Shown piece after piece: positions 1 through 12,299 of a DNA stretch of 64,000 nt. The stretch's first letter is position 1; the number at the start of each line of letters is the position of its first letter. Both the position numbers and the translations under genes were made by a program. Source of the stretch: Mantis religiosa (taxonomy: Eukaryota > Arthropoda > Insecta > Mantodea > Mantidae); the NCBI GenBank assembly GCA_030765055.1, contig CM060954.1, forward strand, positions 108,726,554 to 108,790,553, written 5' to 3'. Under the pieces are notes generated by a model. It saw only the letters and a program-made list of their open reading frames with translations. It did no database searches and had not been told where the DNA came from.

Positions 1-261
1 ATTTGCATTTACAATTTGTATTAGATTGAAAGGTAATTTATTGTATAATTAAACTCCAAGGTACAGATAAGAATCCAGAGATTCATGCAAGCGAAATTTA
101 GGAGGTGTCATATTATTTCTACCCCTAGTTTCATGAACATGTATATTAGAAAAAAGTGCCTCATCTGTCTTTTGAAGATGAGTAAAGCTCAAACATGCAA
201 ATACATACACAGATGCTACAGTTAAAATACCAAATTCTTTAAAGATAGGTCCACAGTGTTA

Positions 262-350
262 GCGAGTAACTCTAAACTCCATGGACCACGAACTCATTTG
301 AGCATCATTTCACATATTTCATTCATCGTTGGAGGACGTAAAACGGAAAA
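262..350 (+). repeat. SINE family A, 3' fragment
   Basis: Matches the 3' body of SINE family A (the GGGTAACTCTAAGCTCCATGG stretch, the CATCATTTCAC block and the GGAGGACGTAAA end seen in full at 22471-22707). The tRNA-like head is missing, so this is a 5'-truncated or decayed copy with no promoter boxes. Confidence 0.7.
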
Positions 351-1372
351 AATACTCTTTTCCAAGTTTTATATTTAGTATTGACAAGTTCCAGCCTAGG
401 AGATACAATTTTTCTCACTTGAGATTTGTTAAATTCTGAAAATCATTTTCCTTTCTAATATTTAAAACTGTGCTACTGCATTTTTTTCATTCTGAACCTT
501 GAGCTAATGGATTTAGCCCAATGAATTTATCAAACTACTAATTACCTAAGTTACTTTAACTTTTAATTTAGTCTTATATTATTAATTCATTCTAACATGT
601 GAAAATTATTTATCGCTTTTACTTATCTATCAGCTTATTATTTTTTAAGCGTTAGCCCTACTCGCCAGTAATTCTGGTATCAAATGTCGGAAGAATCTTA
701 TCTGTGTTCCATTCCTGCTCTAGATGAGCCAATATCTTATTGACTTGAAATTCAGTCCGACACACAGACATTAGACAAATGTCAGGATTGATTAGCTGTA
801 ATAGATGAAACATTTTCAGTTGTGTGGCTGAAACTTGGTTCCCCACAATAAGTCAGTCATTAAGTACTTCACTTGTTAGTCTGGCGCTCATTTACCTATA
901 GACGTTGGTGTGTTTCAGACTCAAAGGCGAAGAAACAGAAAAATGTTGGGTACATACGTTAGCAGAGGTGGTTCAGTATTTCTTCGCTAACTTAACCACT
1001 GTCATTATTTCTGCTCGAATCCACATATTTGAAGTCGTCATCAAATTTGTAATTGAATCTGTAAGAATCCGCAAGAAAAATGTCATTTATGCAGCTAATT
1101 TATTCTTAATATAAGATGCTCAAATACTCATTCTACATACTTTATTATGTATTTATGTTGCGTACCACTTTTGTAGTTGTAAGTATTCCAATGTTGCTTA
1201 CCCTTTAAAGTACATATTTGGCTCTCTAAAGCAATGCTGTTTCGCTGCATCGATTTCTGCTATGTTTGTTGTTGTATGCATTGCCTTTAGCTTCGTTACA
1301 TCCGTTGACTACTAGATTGTTGATATAACTTTTGTTTAATAAAATTGATTTCGTATCGATTGTACCCCTATA
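351..1372. other. AT-rich sequence, nothing identified
   Basis: Short open frames only, none with a recognisable domain, codon pattern or splice context. It ends at the left terminal repeat of a mariner element. Confidence 0.5.
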
Positions 1373-1527
1373 CGAGGGTGAGTCAAAAAGTAATTCCTCC
1401 TATTTTTCCTTAAATAAGTAAGTTAGGTGAAAACTTTGAACTTGCCACAATTTTTCAAAACTTCTTCAATCCCCTGCAGTAGTAACCTCCCAAGACAACA
1501 GGTGGCAGCACTGCATCCTCTTGCAAA

Positions 1528-1911
1528 ATGACTGACATCGACATTCGTATTAGACAGCGTTCTGTGATTGAATTTTTTACTGCGGAAGGTGAAACGCCAA
1601 TTCGTATTCACGAAAGGCTAAAAAATCTGTATGGTGATGCAACGGTGGATGTCAGCACTGTTAGACGACGTATTCGTCGCTGTAACGAAGCTGAAGGGCA
1701 AACACCATTGGCAGATGAAAAGCGAAGCGGCAGGCCGGTGACTGCAATGACTACACGCAACATTCAGCGGGTCGATGGCATTCGTGGTGATCGCCGGGGA
1801 ACAACAGGTGAATTGTGTCGCATTACCTCCCTCAGTAAAGGCAGTGTGATGACGATTATTCAACAACTCGGTTACTCAAATGTTTGTTACGTTGGGTACC
1901 AAGAATGTTAA
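1528..1911 (+). pseudogene. mariner transposase, N-terminal DNA-binding half (relic)
   Basis: The 127-residue open frame has the two helix-turn-helix units of mariner transposases: an N-terminal RSVIEFFTAEGETP / IHERLKNLYGDATVDVSTVRRR block, a linker with the ERSGRPVT-type motif (here KRSGRPVT), then a second helix-turn-helix, GELCRITSLSKGSVMTIIQQLG. In the family this half binds the terminal repeats. It begins about 155 bases inside the left terminal repeat, a normal distance. The frame is lost near residue 120: the next expected motif, WVPRML, is readable from about 1893 in another frame, showing a frameshift rather than a short protein. Confidence 0.85.
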
Positions 1912-2406
1912 TCGTCCAAGAAACAAGGAAAGCAGTAGCCTCCAAACAGTTGCAGCGCTTCAATTTGGAGGGAGAAGAGTTTCTGGAAACACTTGTTACT
2001 GCAGATGAAACGTAGGTTCATTTTTTGAACCTGAATCAAAGAGCCAGTCAATGGAATGTCCTCACACCACGTCACCGAAGGAAATAAAAAATCAAAACTC
2101 AGCGGTCGGCAGGGAAACTATGGCGACAGTGTTTTGGGATGCAGAGGGTGTGCTTATAATTGATTTTTGGAGCAGGGATGCACAATAAATTCTGTCCAAT
2201 ACGTAAGAAATCTCAAAAATCTGAAAGCACGTCTTCGCCAAGTTCGCCCAACAAAAACTATGACGGATGTTCTTCTTTTGCATGACAATGCAAGACCACA
2301 TACCAGCCGTTACACCACTGCAGAAATTGAGAAATTTGGATGGCAAGTCTTACCTCACCCTCCATACAGCACTGCACTGGCACCACCAGACTTCCATCTG
2401 CTGTAG
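1885..2406 (+). pseudogene. mariner transposase, catalytic half (relic)
   Basis: Pieces of the DDE/D RNase-H-like catalytic domain are readable across several frames: TADET (first catalytic Asp) near 2005, then in the frame 2167-2406 the motifs HDNARPH (second Asp) and APPDFHLL (third Asp). I count 34 residues between the second and third Asp, the DD34D spacing that defines mariner. Stops follow TADET and PDFHLL, and at least one frameshift separates the first Asp from the other two. The expected C-terminal tail continues to about 2575 as a decayed trace. Confidence 0.85.
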
Positions 2407-2687
2407 CCACTAAATAAACTCATCGTGGGATTCATTCTGAAGATGAGGAGGCTGTGAAAACGTCCGTGCGTCCATGGCTTAGGAAGCAAGACCGTGTGTT
2501 TTACCACACTGGAATACATGCCATAGTTAAAAGGTGGATCAAAACGGTGGAAAAGGACGGAGATTATATTGAATAGTGACACATTAATCGTCAATGTCAT
2601 AGTTTTCAAGCTATATAAATTGGATTCAATTTTCTTGTCAATTAAAAGAGAAAAAAATAAAAGGCATTACTTTTTGACCCACCCTCG

Positions 2688-4117
2688 AATTATGAACAGT
2701 TTTCTGTTGGAGATATTTGCTTACCCGGCTGAAGTATTTTTGGCGTTTGTTTTTTCTGTCAAAGCCTCAAGGAGTCACATGTGCCCATAGATGAAATTGG
2801 ACGTACTTTTTAAATAGAGTTTCAAAAGTTAGGTTTTATTACAACAAATAATTTGAGCCCTATTTTCATTTAATACAATGATTTATGCTCTTGATTTAAA
2901 TCTTCAACATGTGACCTTTCAAACACTCAATGATCAAACTATAGAAAAATAGGAAACATTTTACCTTATTAAGAATACACATTCGTTTGCAACTTAAAAC
3001 AATAAATTGCATATAATTATCGATTTGAATATTTGTTGAAAAGGTGCTGAAAAATACTATCTGAATATGTAAAAAATGGGGTGTTATATTTAAAGTAAGG
3101 AGGCTGTAGCTTCTAGCGATTAAATTGAAGGTTGCAAAAATCGTTAATACTATCTCCGTATACTTAGTTTCGTCAAAAGCTTTACATTATTTAAGTATTG
3201 ATGGGTTTATAACTAACGTGTATATATTGTTTATTCATTAACATTTAAATAATATAGTAGGAGTTCTAGTTTTATAAATTATGTTTTCTGAATCATGTGG
3301 AACACCTAATTGAGTATCACAACTAAAATAATATATATTTTCTCAAAGAAAATATTGTAAATACCTGTTTGAAGTGTAATACACATTTATATATAAGGTA
3401 GCGCAAAATGTGACACAATTGTGAACATTTTGTATGACAGCTACAAGATTTATAAATGTTACTTTGGTTACTCTTAAACCATTATGAGTAGCATATATGT
3501 TTCTGATAATAAAGCTTTGTTGTCATTGTTAGTATCTTCACTAACTCGCGATGCCTTTCAGACGGCCCGACATCTGATGAGAGAATGTTCCTATACTCAA
3601 GTGATCGACCAGTTGTTTTGAATTCAATCCCTGTGCCGCTGTTTTGTAGATTCATTTTAACACAGTGAATTATGTGCATTGTATAACAACTGTATATCCC
3701 GTGATATACTTCTAGGTGAAACAGGGATTTCAAATATGTTTAACTACATAACAAAATTCGTGATGCTTAATAGAATCACATATTCTCATCTTTCTGTGTC
3801 GAGTCTGGCCACTTGTGTAACATTTAAAACAGTGAAGATGGGTTTGCTTCTCATAATTTATAAATTAAGAATAATATCAAAGCTTGCCTCATAATATCAT
3901 ACTATTTGACGTGGCCAATTTGGAACGTAGTGTTGTTGTCGTTCTATTTGCCGGGCTGGACAGTACATCAAATCATGTTTATTTATGTTGACAAAGAAAT
4001 ACTCTACCGCCTCTCCTCAATCAGCCGTAACCTGTTATCTGCTTCTACTGTTTCATTTAATGTTGGTTTTACTTTCCGTGTTTTTCTTAGAACCTGAGCC
4101 GTTATTTAATGGATTAA
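2688..4117. other. AT-rich sequence, nothing identified
   Basis: Several short open frames occur in both strands but have no recognisable motif. No tRNA-like boxes or terminal repeats were found. Confidence 0.5.
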
Positions 4118-4916
4118 GTTAAGGGCACTGAGAGGTCGATAGGTTTAAAAAAATCCATTTTTGTTTCTAATGTTAAAACACTATATAATTCTTCAGCTTT
4201 AAAATTATATATATATATATATGATTATGTATATATATGTCATATTAACATAGGTTATCAGCTGGTATTAAAGCCCTTTAATTCGTGAATTTAAAGATGG
4301 CGGCGTAATTATACGCCCACTTCCTGAGAATGGTGCTTAATCTTTGATCATGACTTCCCAAAACCTTGATTCTTCATACTTTAGGTGCATGTTTATCAAA
4401 AACTATAAAAGTAATTGACACAACATTTGTAGTGGTTATTTGTCAATGTTCCTTGAACACACTCGGCTAACATTTATATTCATGTGATTTATAAAATGGA
4501 TGAAAACAAATATTCAGTCCTTGAAAATATTACCATTTTTTGCCAAAACTAATTAATTTTTCATGTGCACAGTATAAACTATATTTGATTTTCATTTAGC
4601 CAATATTATAAAACTGTATCTTAGGTTATTTAGGATAAAACTTGGTGCATGTAGCTTTAAATTTATACAGGTAAAGTGCACCTGAAATACAGGGTGCAAT
4701 ATTTTTTTCAGGACACACGATGTGATTTATGCACCTTTTGCATGGACCTATATAAATGTAATTTAAATATTATATAGTAGTTAAATGCACACATCCTTAT
4801 TTAGTAATCTTACCGAATTTCAATTTCTGATAATGTTTAGTTTTCTATATATTCAAATTTTAATATTGGTAAAATTTAGCCTTGTCTGGGTAAAAATAAC
4901 CTCCCAGAGCCCTTAA
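4118..4916. mobile_element. possible MITE-like non-autonomous element
   Basis: The left end reads TTAAGGGCACTGAGAGGT (4119-4136). The right end in reverse complement reads TTAAGGGCTCTGGGAGGT (about 4916-4899), giving an ~18 bp imperfect inverted repeat about 800 bp apart. There is no coding content, and the interior contains a short (AT)n run at 4206-4222. The TTAAGG terminus resembles that of the MULE-like element at 28951-30043. The pair could still be chance in AT-rich DNA. Confidence 0.4.
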
Positions 4917-5639
4917 GTGCCAGAATTTTGACATAAAACCAACGCTAAACGAGGTCCTCCAAGGGCTAGTGTGGATAGTCGTGGCAAAGCTTGCCTTCAA
5001 ACCACTAAAATTAAATATTGCCGTACTTCCTCCCCTTTGCCGCTCCCTAGTCTTTTACTCTTAGGCTAATATGCTTGTGTTCAGTCTTGAGCTCAAACCA
5101 ATAAGTGATTGGCTCACACAGGGAACCCGTATGACTAGGCTAATCTGCAAACATTAAGAAGAAAAGCAGCTTTGGAGACCAGGAGATTTGTCACGTCTCA
5201 TTGCATTGTGCTGTACATTTACTTTCAAGATTCTTTTGCTACTTCTATTAGCGTTTAGTGGTTTTTTCGGCGTACAACATATATTTTTATACATTTAAAA
5301 TGATTTAATAGATTAGGCTAATCAAAAAATGGCATAATGATTGTTCTGTCATACCACATTCACACTCAAGAATTTCCTTTGAGACTTGAAAAGGATTACG
5401 TAACTTGATAAATATAATAACTTTATATATTTTTAGGTAAACTTGAATCACTCAACCTCTGCTGCTACACAAGTTGATTTTCTGGGTTATCTAAGAATGC
5501 TTAACACTACTCAGGAGAACGTGAACCTCCCAGATGAAGCAATTAGTTTTAATACCTTGAACATTGGTACACTGTACGTGTAATTAGTAATACGTACAAA
5601 CAAGCAAACAAACAGGAAATTCCTTATACAAATAAAATA
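4917..5639. other. no gene seen
   Basis: Mixed sequence, somewhat less AT-rich near 4930-5130, with no frame or motif I can support. Confidence 0.4.
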
Positions 5640-5768
5640 TTTAGTAATTATCTTCCACTTAACTTAAGAAGTTGGTGACAATACTTCTATCTTCTTTTTG
5701 CGATATTAATTTCATGAGCATTTGCCCACATCTTCAGTCAACACACTTCGTTGTCAAGGATTAATAAT
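5640..5768 (-). repeat. repeat shared with the tail of the 41 kb Penelope-like element
   Basis: Read on the minus strand, this matches 41468-41590 on the plus strand. Shared blocks include CTTGACAACGAA, GTTGACTGAAGATGTGGGCAA and CTTCTTAAGTTAAGTGGA, in the same order and spacing. Because the other copy lies directly downstream of a PLE GIY-YIG frame, I read this as a detached PLE 3' tail. Confidence 0.5.
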
Positions 5769-6629
5769 AAACATTTTTATTCGTATAATATTTATTACTC
5801 CAGTGTAACTAACTTCATTTTCTGTGTAAGGAATTCCTTGTTTTCATCGATTTTTTGAAGCTAAATTAAAATTCATGTTAGATACTGCGTGATAATAAAC
5901 AAGAAGGTTTGCTCATAGGAATTCTATAAGACACGCCTTTGTTTCGTCTTATAAACTTAGTAGCATAATAACATCCTAATATACCGTTTTAATATCCGAA
6001 AAGTAGAAGTTGTACTGTTAAATATTTTTGAACTTGGTAACAGTAATGTATATTATGTTTATCCCTTCTAGGACTAAATGCTGATAGAGAAATAACACTT
6101 GAAAAAGTATTTATAGACTATATAATTAATTTTGTTAGAAACAAGTTCTGAATAGCTGAAGCTACACTGAAGCATCGTGAGCTTAAAAAGCGAAAGAGTG
6201 ATGTTTGTAATTAATATCTTGTATAAAACAGGGGCGTTTTGTTCAACTGATTATTTCAGTTATGTACCATTACGCAAATTAAAATAGGGGAAACCTGGTG
6301 TCTGGATAATAGCGTTGAAATGTCTGCTCAGAGAAAGCCTGGATTTAATTTAGTTTAATTTATACATCACGAGGTTGTATAAGCGAAAAATATAAAGAGT
6401 ATAATTTAAAAGTATTACATCACAAGAGAAAATTAAAGTTTTGACACATCACGGGAAATCTGTTATCCATTCAAAGATAAGCATAGAAGCAAAATGTTTG
6501 GCACAGGTTTACGACTTTAAATTGTTTTATTGTGATGTTAGTGTAGACAGAGATACCGATGTGTAATATAAAATTAATAAACCCCCCAAAAAATGGAGCA
6601 ATAAAGAAAACTCTAAAAATGAGTCAAGA
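5769..6629. other. AT-rich sequence, nothing identified
   Basis: No open frame over 60 codons and no repeat family recognised. Confidence 0.4.
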
Positions 6630-6990
6630 AAGGAAACAAAATTGAAATTGTTTAAGACGATGGCGATTTCAGTTTTATTATATGGAAGTGAATCTTGGAC
6701 CCTCAGACAGAAGGATGGAAGGGTACAGGGTGCTGAAAAGAGGTTTTTGCGGAGTGTGAAATGCTGTACAAGAAGAGACTTTATTATAAATGCAGATAAA
6801 CGTGATGAAAAATAGTTGATTTAATGAGAAGATTGAATAAAATATAAATAATTCGAAGGAGCATATGGAAAGAACGAAGACAGAATACTCAAGATTCTAT
6901 GGAGTTATACACCTTAAGGAAGAAATTGTTGGACTCCCGAGGAAGAGATGGGAATGAAGGAGTGAGTCATGAGCCCATTCCCTGGATTGC
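6630..6990 (+). pseudogene. non-LTR retrotransposon (LINE) reverse-transcriptase C-terminal relic
   Basis: The frame starting at 6630 reads KLKLFKTMAISVLLYGSESW, then TLRQKD, AEKRFLRSVKCCTRRD. The LLYGSE.WTL...AE.RFLR...G.TR block is the hallmark of the region downstream of the RT palm and thumb in RTE-like and related insect LINEs. Two stops follow, and a decayed tail with PEEEMG remains where the family usually has a PGRPRKRW-type block. No 5' part is present, which fits a 5'-truncated insertion. A related relic lies on the minus strand at 49430-50480. Confidence 0.8.
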
Positions 6991-9636
6991 TGAAGAAGAA
7001 TACGATTAATAATAAGAAGATTAATTTACTCTTAAAAGGAAACGATCCGTGAAAATTGGTAGAATATAAGTTTCCTTATAAGCATTTTGTAATTTATTAT
7101 TACGTATAATTTTCTAGAAATTTTCGATTTTAAGTAAGCGTATTTTAGTTATTGAACTCAAAATGAGAGATTTGAATCACAAGGTGCTGAGCGAAAAACA
7201 CTGTTGTGTAATTGAATTTTTCCTTATCTTTCTCACACTGTTTCCAAACTTTGGGAGTTTCCAAATTTAGTTTATAAAATTAGCTCTCGTATGTTAAGAA
7301 GTTTCGAAATACATATTATAAGTCAAAGTTTACATTATTAAATAAGGTGAGTGACTTTTCTGTTGTAATTTTTTAGTATAATATTAGATACATACTTAAT
7401 AATTCGCAGTATTTAAATTTTTCATTAGGTGTAATTTTTAAGGTAACAGATTAAAATTTCAGAAATGCTTTATCCAGCTCATCGTAACTAAAACATGTTT
7501 CGTAGTAATTAATATTCAGAGATGGTCCCCTTAAAGCTGTTGTTGTTTCCGGTTCGTTTTTGTTTCAGTGTTTCCAAAATGTTCAAAAAGAGCATAAATT
7601 AGTTATTTAATGGCAAACTTTAAAAATAAAATGAACTCCATAAACGTGACAGCTAAGTGTAAAAGGTAAAGAGAAGGGGCCCTGAAACTGGAGCAGAACA
7701 ACACACGTAGGCTATATGGGCCCTTGTGCTTCGGACGTTGATATCTAGAAGGAAAGGATGGGTGGAGAGATCCTAAGGGCGAACAAATCTGGGTGAAGGC
7801 GTGCCCTAGCATGGACAGAGTCTCTAAAATTTTCCGTTCGAACACATCCGACACTTTCCAAACTATCCCAAGAGCTCCGAAGCTCTCCCTGGAATTCATC
7901 TTAGACCAACCTGAGCTGGGACATATCCGAGCAAGCGCTGCCTGGTCCTTGAACCCTGAAACGGATTGCAATGAAGGAAATAATGGAAACTGAAAAAGTT
8001 AATACAAATAGAAAAATATCTGGGAATCGGCCTGCCAACCCTGCAAAATCACCAAAAACTAATTATCAGAATGGGCGGTTTCGGGATTCGAATGCGAGAG
8101 AGCGTTCCAAAATGAGCCTCAAATAGCTCTGTAGTTGAGTATACGATTCTCATTGCAGTTACTTACAGCCTCCGTGGAAATGTAGTTAAATATTGTATAG
8201 AAGTGACTTACACTACACAATAACAGAAATAAAATAATAAAAGAACTGATAATGTTTCCTGTCAGATCAATTGTCTGGGTGTTGAAAGGAATACAATTCC
8301 TTTTCTTTTGCTCTTCTTTCCCCCACCCATTTTCCTATTCTGCTAGCTATGCTTTTGCTGCGCGGCCTCTTTCAGAAAAGGAGCCACGGGTTTAATCAGC
8401 GTCGCTTTTGTTTCTCTGCAAGGAAGAGAAAGAACAAAAATGATATCGGAAATGCCTGCAGGCATTGGGTCGGGCGGTCGTGCAAGCTCTGATGTTTGAA
8501 CGCGTAATGTAATGTGCAAAATAGTTAAGCTCTTTCAGTTTGCTTGCCGCCGAATATAATCGGCAAGAATATGCCTTCCTTTATCGTGTGTAGATGGCAG
8601 CACGGGGTAAGTAACGTAATAATTGAAAGATGTTTCCGATACTGGTGTCATTTTCATTTCCTTGCATTTTCTATCCATTTAGCCCCTTGCAGTGAAAAGT
8701 GGGTGTGGCAGATATGTCAGATTTCAGTAATAACATATCATCAAAGAAGATTTGAGCCTGAAAGGAAAGAGAGTGTTGTAATCTGCAAGAGAATTCTAAT
8801 GGGCAAGTGAAGAGAAATATTTCCAATAAAGTGTGTTCTAAAACTTTAAATAGCTTTTTCTCCATATTACAATTTTTAAGCTTTGGGGTAAACTTTTTTG
8901 CAGTGAGTATTGATTAATGAAGTTGAAATTCTCAGAATATGTAGAATTGGACTTGTTAAAGAAAACTGTGAATTGGTTTGTTGATCACACTCATATATAA
9001 AAGTATATAATTTGTTTTCTTTGCAATGATTAGCAATATTTCTTTTTAAACTATTCTAAAGATAAAAAATCATATTTCTAATAAATATTAATATTTTGGA
9101 AAACTAATGCGCAGTTTTATTGAATATACATTGAAAACTAGCATACCAATTTTCAGGCCTCTAATTTAATTCTAAAGTCCAAAAGGTATACCCCTTATTA
9201 CTATTCAATTATTAAAAAACATATTTAATAATTTTTAGATTCAAAACTAATCAATATAGAGCTGTGAAACTTATACAATCTAAAATTACATTAAAATTTG
9301 TTAATTAAGGAAGAAAATCCATCTGGTACCAGAGTGTCCCCTAAAATTAAGTCTTATCCATCTTTTACTATTGTTTTCTTGACGATTTATACAAACTAGA
9401 GCAGGTATGGCATTCCATACAAAAATTCTATTCCACGATTTTTCCAGAGATATACATTTTCAGATTTTCTAAATAAAAAGGATGCAAAATTCCACGTGGG
9501 AATTGTGAGTAAACAAAACCCATGACGTTAGAGCGCACAAGTGGGCCTGAGCCTTCCAAAGTGACTACCGGCTTCACACCTTCTTGCTGAGGTTCATGTT
9601 TCATTTGTTCACTTTTTCCAAGATTTTTTGTTTGGT
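6991..9636. other. no gene supported; GC-richer patch at 7660-8000
   Basis: At 7603-7993 both strands keep open frames over a moderately GC-rich patch (122 codons minus, 66 codons plus). Neither has a recognised domain, and the overlap suggests base composition rather than coding. A second patch at 8330-8500 is also GC-richer. The rest is AT-rich with nothing identified. Confidence 0.4.
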
Positions 9637-9865
9637 AATTTACGTCCTTCAACGTTCAGTCATATCGGACGATGAATGGAATGGGTGAAATGATGCTCAA
9701 ATGTGCCCAGCGTCCATAGAGCTTAGAGTTCCCCGACATTTGCTTTTAAGGATAAGGGAAAACCCTGGAAAAACCTTATCCAGGTAACTCACCTTGACTG
9801 AGATTTGAACTCGGGACCTCTTGAACGTGAGGCAGACATTCTACCACCACGCTACCGGGGCGGGC
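9637..9865 (-). repeat. SINE family A, near full length
   Basis: In minus orientation it starts with the tRNA-like head (GCCCCGGTAGCGTGGTGG, an A-box-like region), keeps the B-box region GAGTTCAAATCTCAG, and runs through the TAAGGTTTTTCCAGGG body to the GGACGTAAATT 3' end. No clear TSD was found. Confidence 0.85.
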
Positions 9866-10067
9866 AGCGAGACAAAAGCAGTCGTAGCCCAACTTCCATG
9901 GTACGCGGATGGTGAGTAATTCTGGTTTTGATCTTAAGCTTTATTTATCCGGACGTTCTGTATAGTTGACGAATGCAGTGGAGGGCAAATCTTAGTCACA
10001 ATTGGTCCTTGTTACTTAAATCCTCATTCCAGTTCATAATTATACCTAAGCCCCAAGGTGCAGTTCA

Positions 10068-10345
10068 AGGTGGACAGTCATCCAACGGATACCGAAGGAG
10101 ATGTGGTCAGCATCACGCCACACCCAGCTGGAAAGTAGGCTTTCTAATCTAGGGTTCGCTACCTAGCGTGCTCCTCCATTTCCTCAAGATGATGAGTAGG
10201 TATCGTCCTATACCGGGACTTAAAATCCTCACCTCCCAGGGGTGGGATTGTTCCTGGGGGCATTCCATGGCAGAGAACCAAAGCCAACACTCTGGCCCAC
10301 GGCGTAGGATGTGTGAGTGTGAAAAAACAAAAATCCAGTTCAGGA
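10068..10345 (-). repeat. SINE family D, diverged copy
   Basis: Aligns block by block with the minus-strand family D copy at 39936-40252: GGAGATGTGGTCAGCAT, the CTACCTAGCGTG block, CCTCAAGATGATG and the CACGGCGTAGG head. The tRNA-like head faces right. It lies 66 bases left of a SINE B copy. Confidence 0.7.
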
Positions 10346-10411
10346 TCTACCAAAGATGCCTCAATTTTTAAGAAAATCGCTCATCCCGAAGGATATATTC
10401 TTTACAGAGTA

Positions 10412-10655
10412 CGGCCGCGCCGTAGCTCAGTGGTTAGACCGCTTGGCTCTCACCAAGGCGGCCCGGGTTCGATCCCAGACGACCGAAAAGTGAGATTTAT
10501 GGTGGACAACACCGCGCTGGGGCGGGTTTTCTCTGGGATCTCCGGTTTCCCCCGCCATCTCATTCCACCGGTACTCCATCTTCATCTCATGTATCATCAG
10601 TGTCATCGCCTGCGGTGCCGTATGTAGTAAAAGCGGGCGTTAAACACTACACAAT
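10412..10655 (+). repeat. SINE family B, full length, tRNA-Glu-like head
   Basis: The head GCCGTAGCTCAGTGGTTAGA (A box) and GGTTCGATCCC (B box) is a clear tRNA-like RNA polymerase III promoter. The central GGCTCTCACC matches the anticodon loop of tRNA-Glu(CTC), so I infer a tRNA-Glu origin. The body ends in GGGCGTTAAACACTACACA. A perfect 11 bp duplication, TTTACAGAGTA, flanks the copy at 10401-10411 and 10656-10666, which shows target-primed retrotransposition and fixes both ends. Confidence 0.93.
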
Positions 10656-10666
10656 TTTACAGAGTA

Positions 10667-12299
10667 AATTTGTGGTTAATTTTTATTTTCTTAAAATTGA
10701 CTAACAATTATATTTAAAAGGCACACACACCAAATCAGAACATTACTGTCAATTATTGTGGTTTCAATTATTATTGTCTCTTAGTATACAAGAAATTGCT
10801 GAGTTATTTTCAAAGTGTAATATTAAATGGAGTACTTAAAAACACAAGTATCTCGCTTTGAAGTTAAGTAAAACTAAATAAAAGAAGTAAGACTGTTGCA
10901 ACAGAGTGAGATAAATTCTGTCCAACATCCGCTGCTGCTGCAGTTACTTTTTTGGCTGTGTACCACTTTATGCATTGCATGAACGATTAAAAAAGAAAGG
11001 AAGGAAAATGAAGGAAACGTGAAGAGAATAAAATAAGTCAGAGGGAGAAAGAAAGCGCTCTTTATTTATAAAGTGCATCTTATTAAAGCAAATTTTTATA
11101 TTGAGGGACGGTAGTTTTGCTAACAGGCAAGTGGTAGTAGCAGCGGTCCTTATGTTGCTTATTTGGGTTTCTCTCCAGTCTACCGTTTTCTTTCTTGTTA
11201 TAACTTTCAAAGGGAGACACAGAAAAGTGAACACATGTGCGGAACGATTACCTCCACTCTCAAGAAGAAAAAAAGTAAATGTATATTTGCGTGTGCACAA
11301 ACTTTGAGGCGAGTCCAATAGATCGTAAATTTTTAACAAGGTGACCTCTTCAGCTCAGAAGAGCACTTGACCGTTTGCCTCAAACCGCCTCTTGTCGTTT
11401 CAGTCGTAACAGAGGTAGGTGTTTTGCATGTCAAACAAATTCTTTGAATGTAAGGATATATGTTGAATCAGATTCAATATTATAAAGATGTCTGTGTTCT
11501 ATTTCTATATAATATTAATCAGAATCATAGTTTCTATTATTTTCCTCCTACTTCTACTCTTCCTCCTTTACTTATGAGCCTATTCTGTAAACCAAACTTT
11601 CTTTTGTTTATTAACTAAGCGCCGTTTAAGGCAGCGAAATTATACAAAATGTCAGTTACCATATAATTTACCTAGATATGATGCCTTAAGGAGTGACGTT
11701 TGCAAATATTCAGGGTCTTACATAAATAGCCATAGCATCCAAAGTTTTCAAGTTAGAGAAGTGAAACTTAGAATACTCATTTAAGATAATACAGTTAACA
11801 TACACAATTTTTGTCATAATTTTCCATTGTATATAACTAATGCTACATATTTTTCTATATGCAGATATATTTACAAATTTAAGCCCATTTTTTTCCAAAA
11901 TTCACATAGCTCTCTTTCTGAAATTTGGTATGTTATTTTAAAACACACTAAAATTGAATATTTTGGATTTGGATTTCTTATTGAAGCTGTATAAAATTTA
12001 ATAAAATGTTAATCATATGCATCCTTTAAAATTTAAAATAATTTCATATATTTTATATCATCACATTCCATGTAGAGCTTAATCTTAAATTATAGAATCA
12101 ATAAAATGTTCATTATGGCATAAGAAAGCTGTGTGCTAAATTGAACCAGTGTAGATGAAGTAGTTTGAGAGAAAAATGGGTTGAAGTTGTAGAAAATACA
12201 AGTTACGGGGAAAGGCAATTAAAAATACAAAAAGTATTATTCCGTTTGCCTTTTAATTTTAAGTCAGAACTTTCCACATCCATAGTCTGTATCCTCATT
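10667..12299. other. AT-rich sequence, nothing identified
   Basis: Open frames at 10968-11339 (minus) and 11101-11307 (plus) overlap each other and lack recognisable domains. No repeat family was recognised. Confidence 0.45.

Larger units (their letters stand above)
1373..2687 (+). mobile_element. mariner-family DNA transposon, nearly full length, inactive
   Basis: Imperfect terminal inverted repeats are visible: CGAGGGTGAGTCAAAAAGTA on the left and, in reverse complement, CGAGGGTGGGTCAAAAAGTA on the right, then AAT/ATT-C-C on both. The ~1.3 kb length is normal for mariner. The two transposase pieces inside lie in different frames and are broken by stops, so the copy cannot make transposase. 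TA dinucleotides lie within a few bases of both ends, as expected for this superfamily, but the exact duplicated TA is not clear. Confidence 0.9.

Noticed and set aside
7603..7993. Overlapping 122- and 66-codon frames
   Set aside because: Open on both strands in a GC-richer patch without domain evidence.
10412..10484. tRNA-Glu gene
   Set aside because: The head lacks a proper acceptor stem and continues into a SINE body flanked by a TSD.
10313..10627. 104-codon frame with a sequence that recurs at 24075-24382
   Set aside because: Both are translations of SINE family B.
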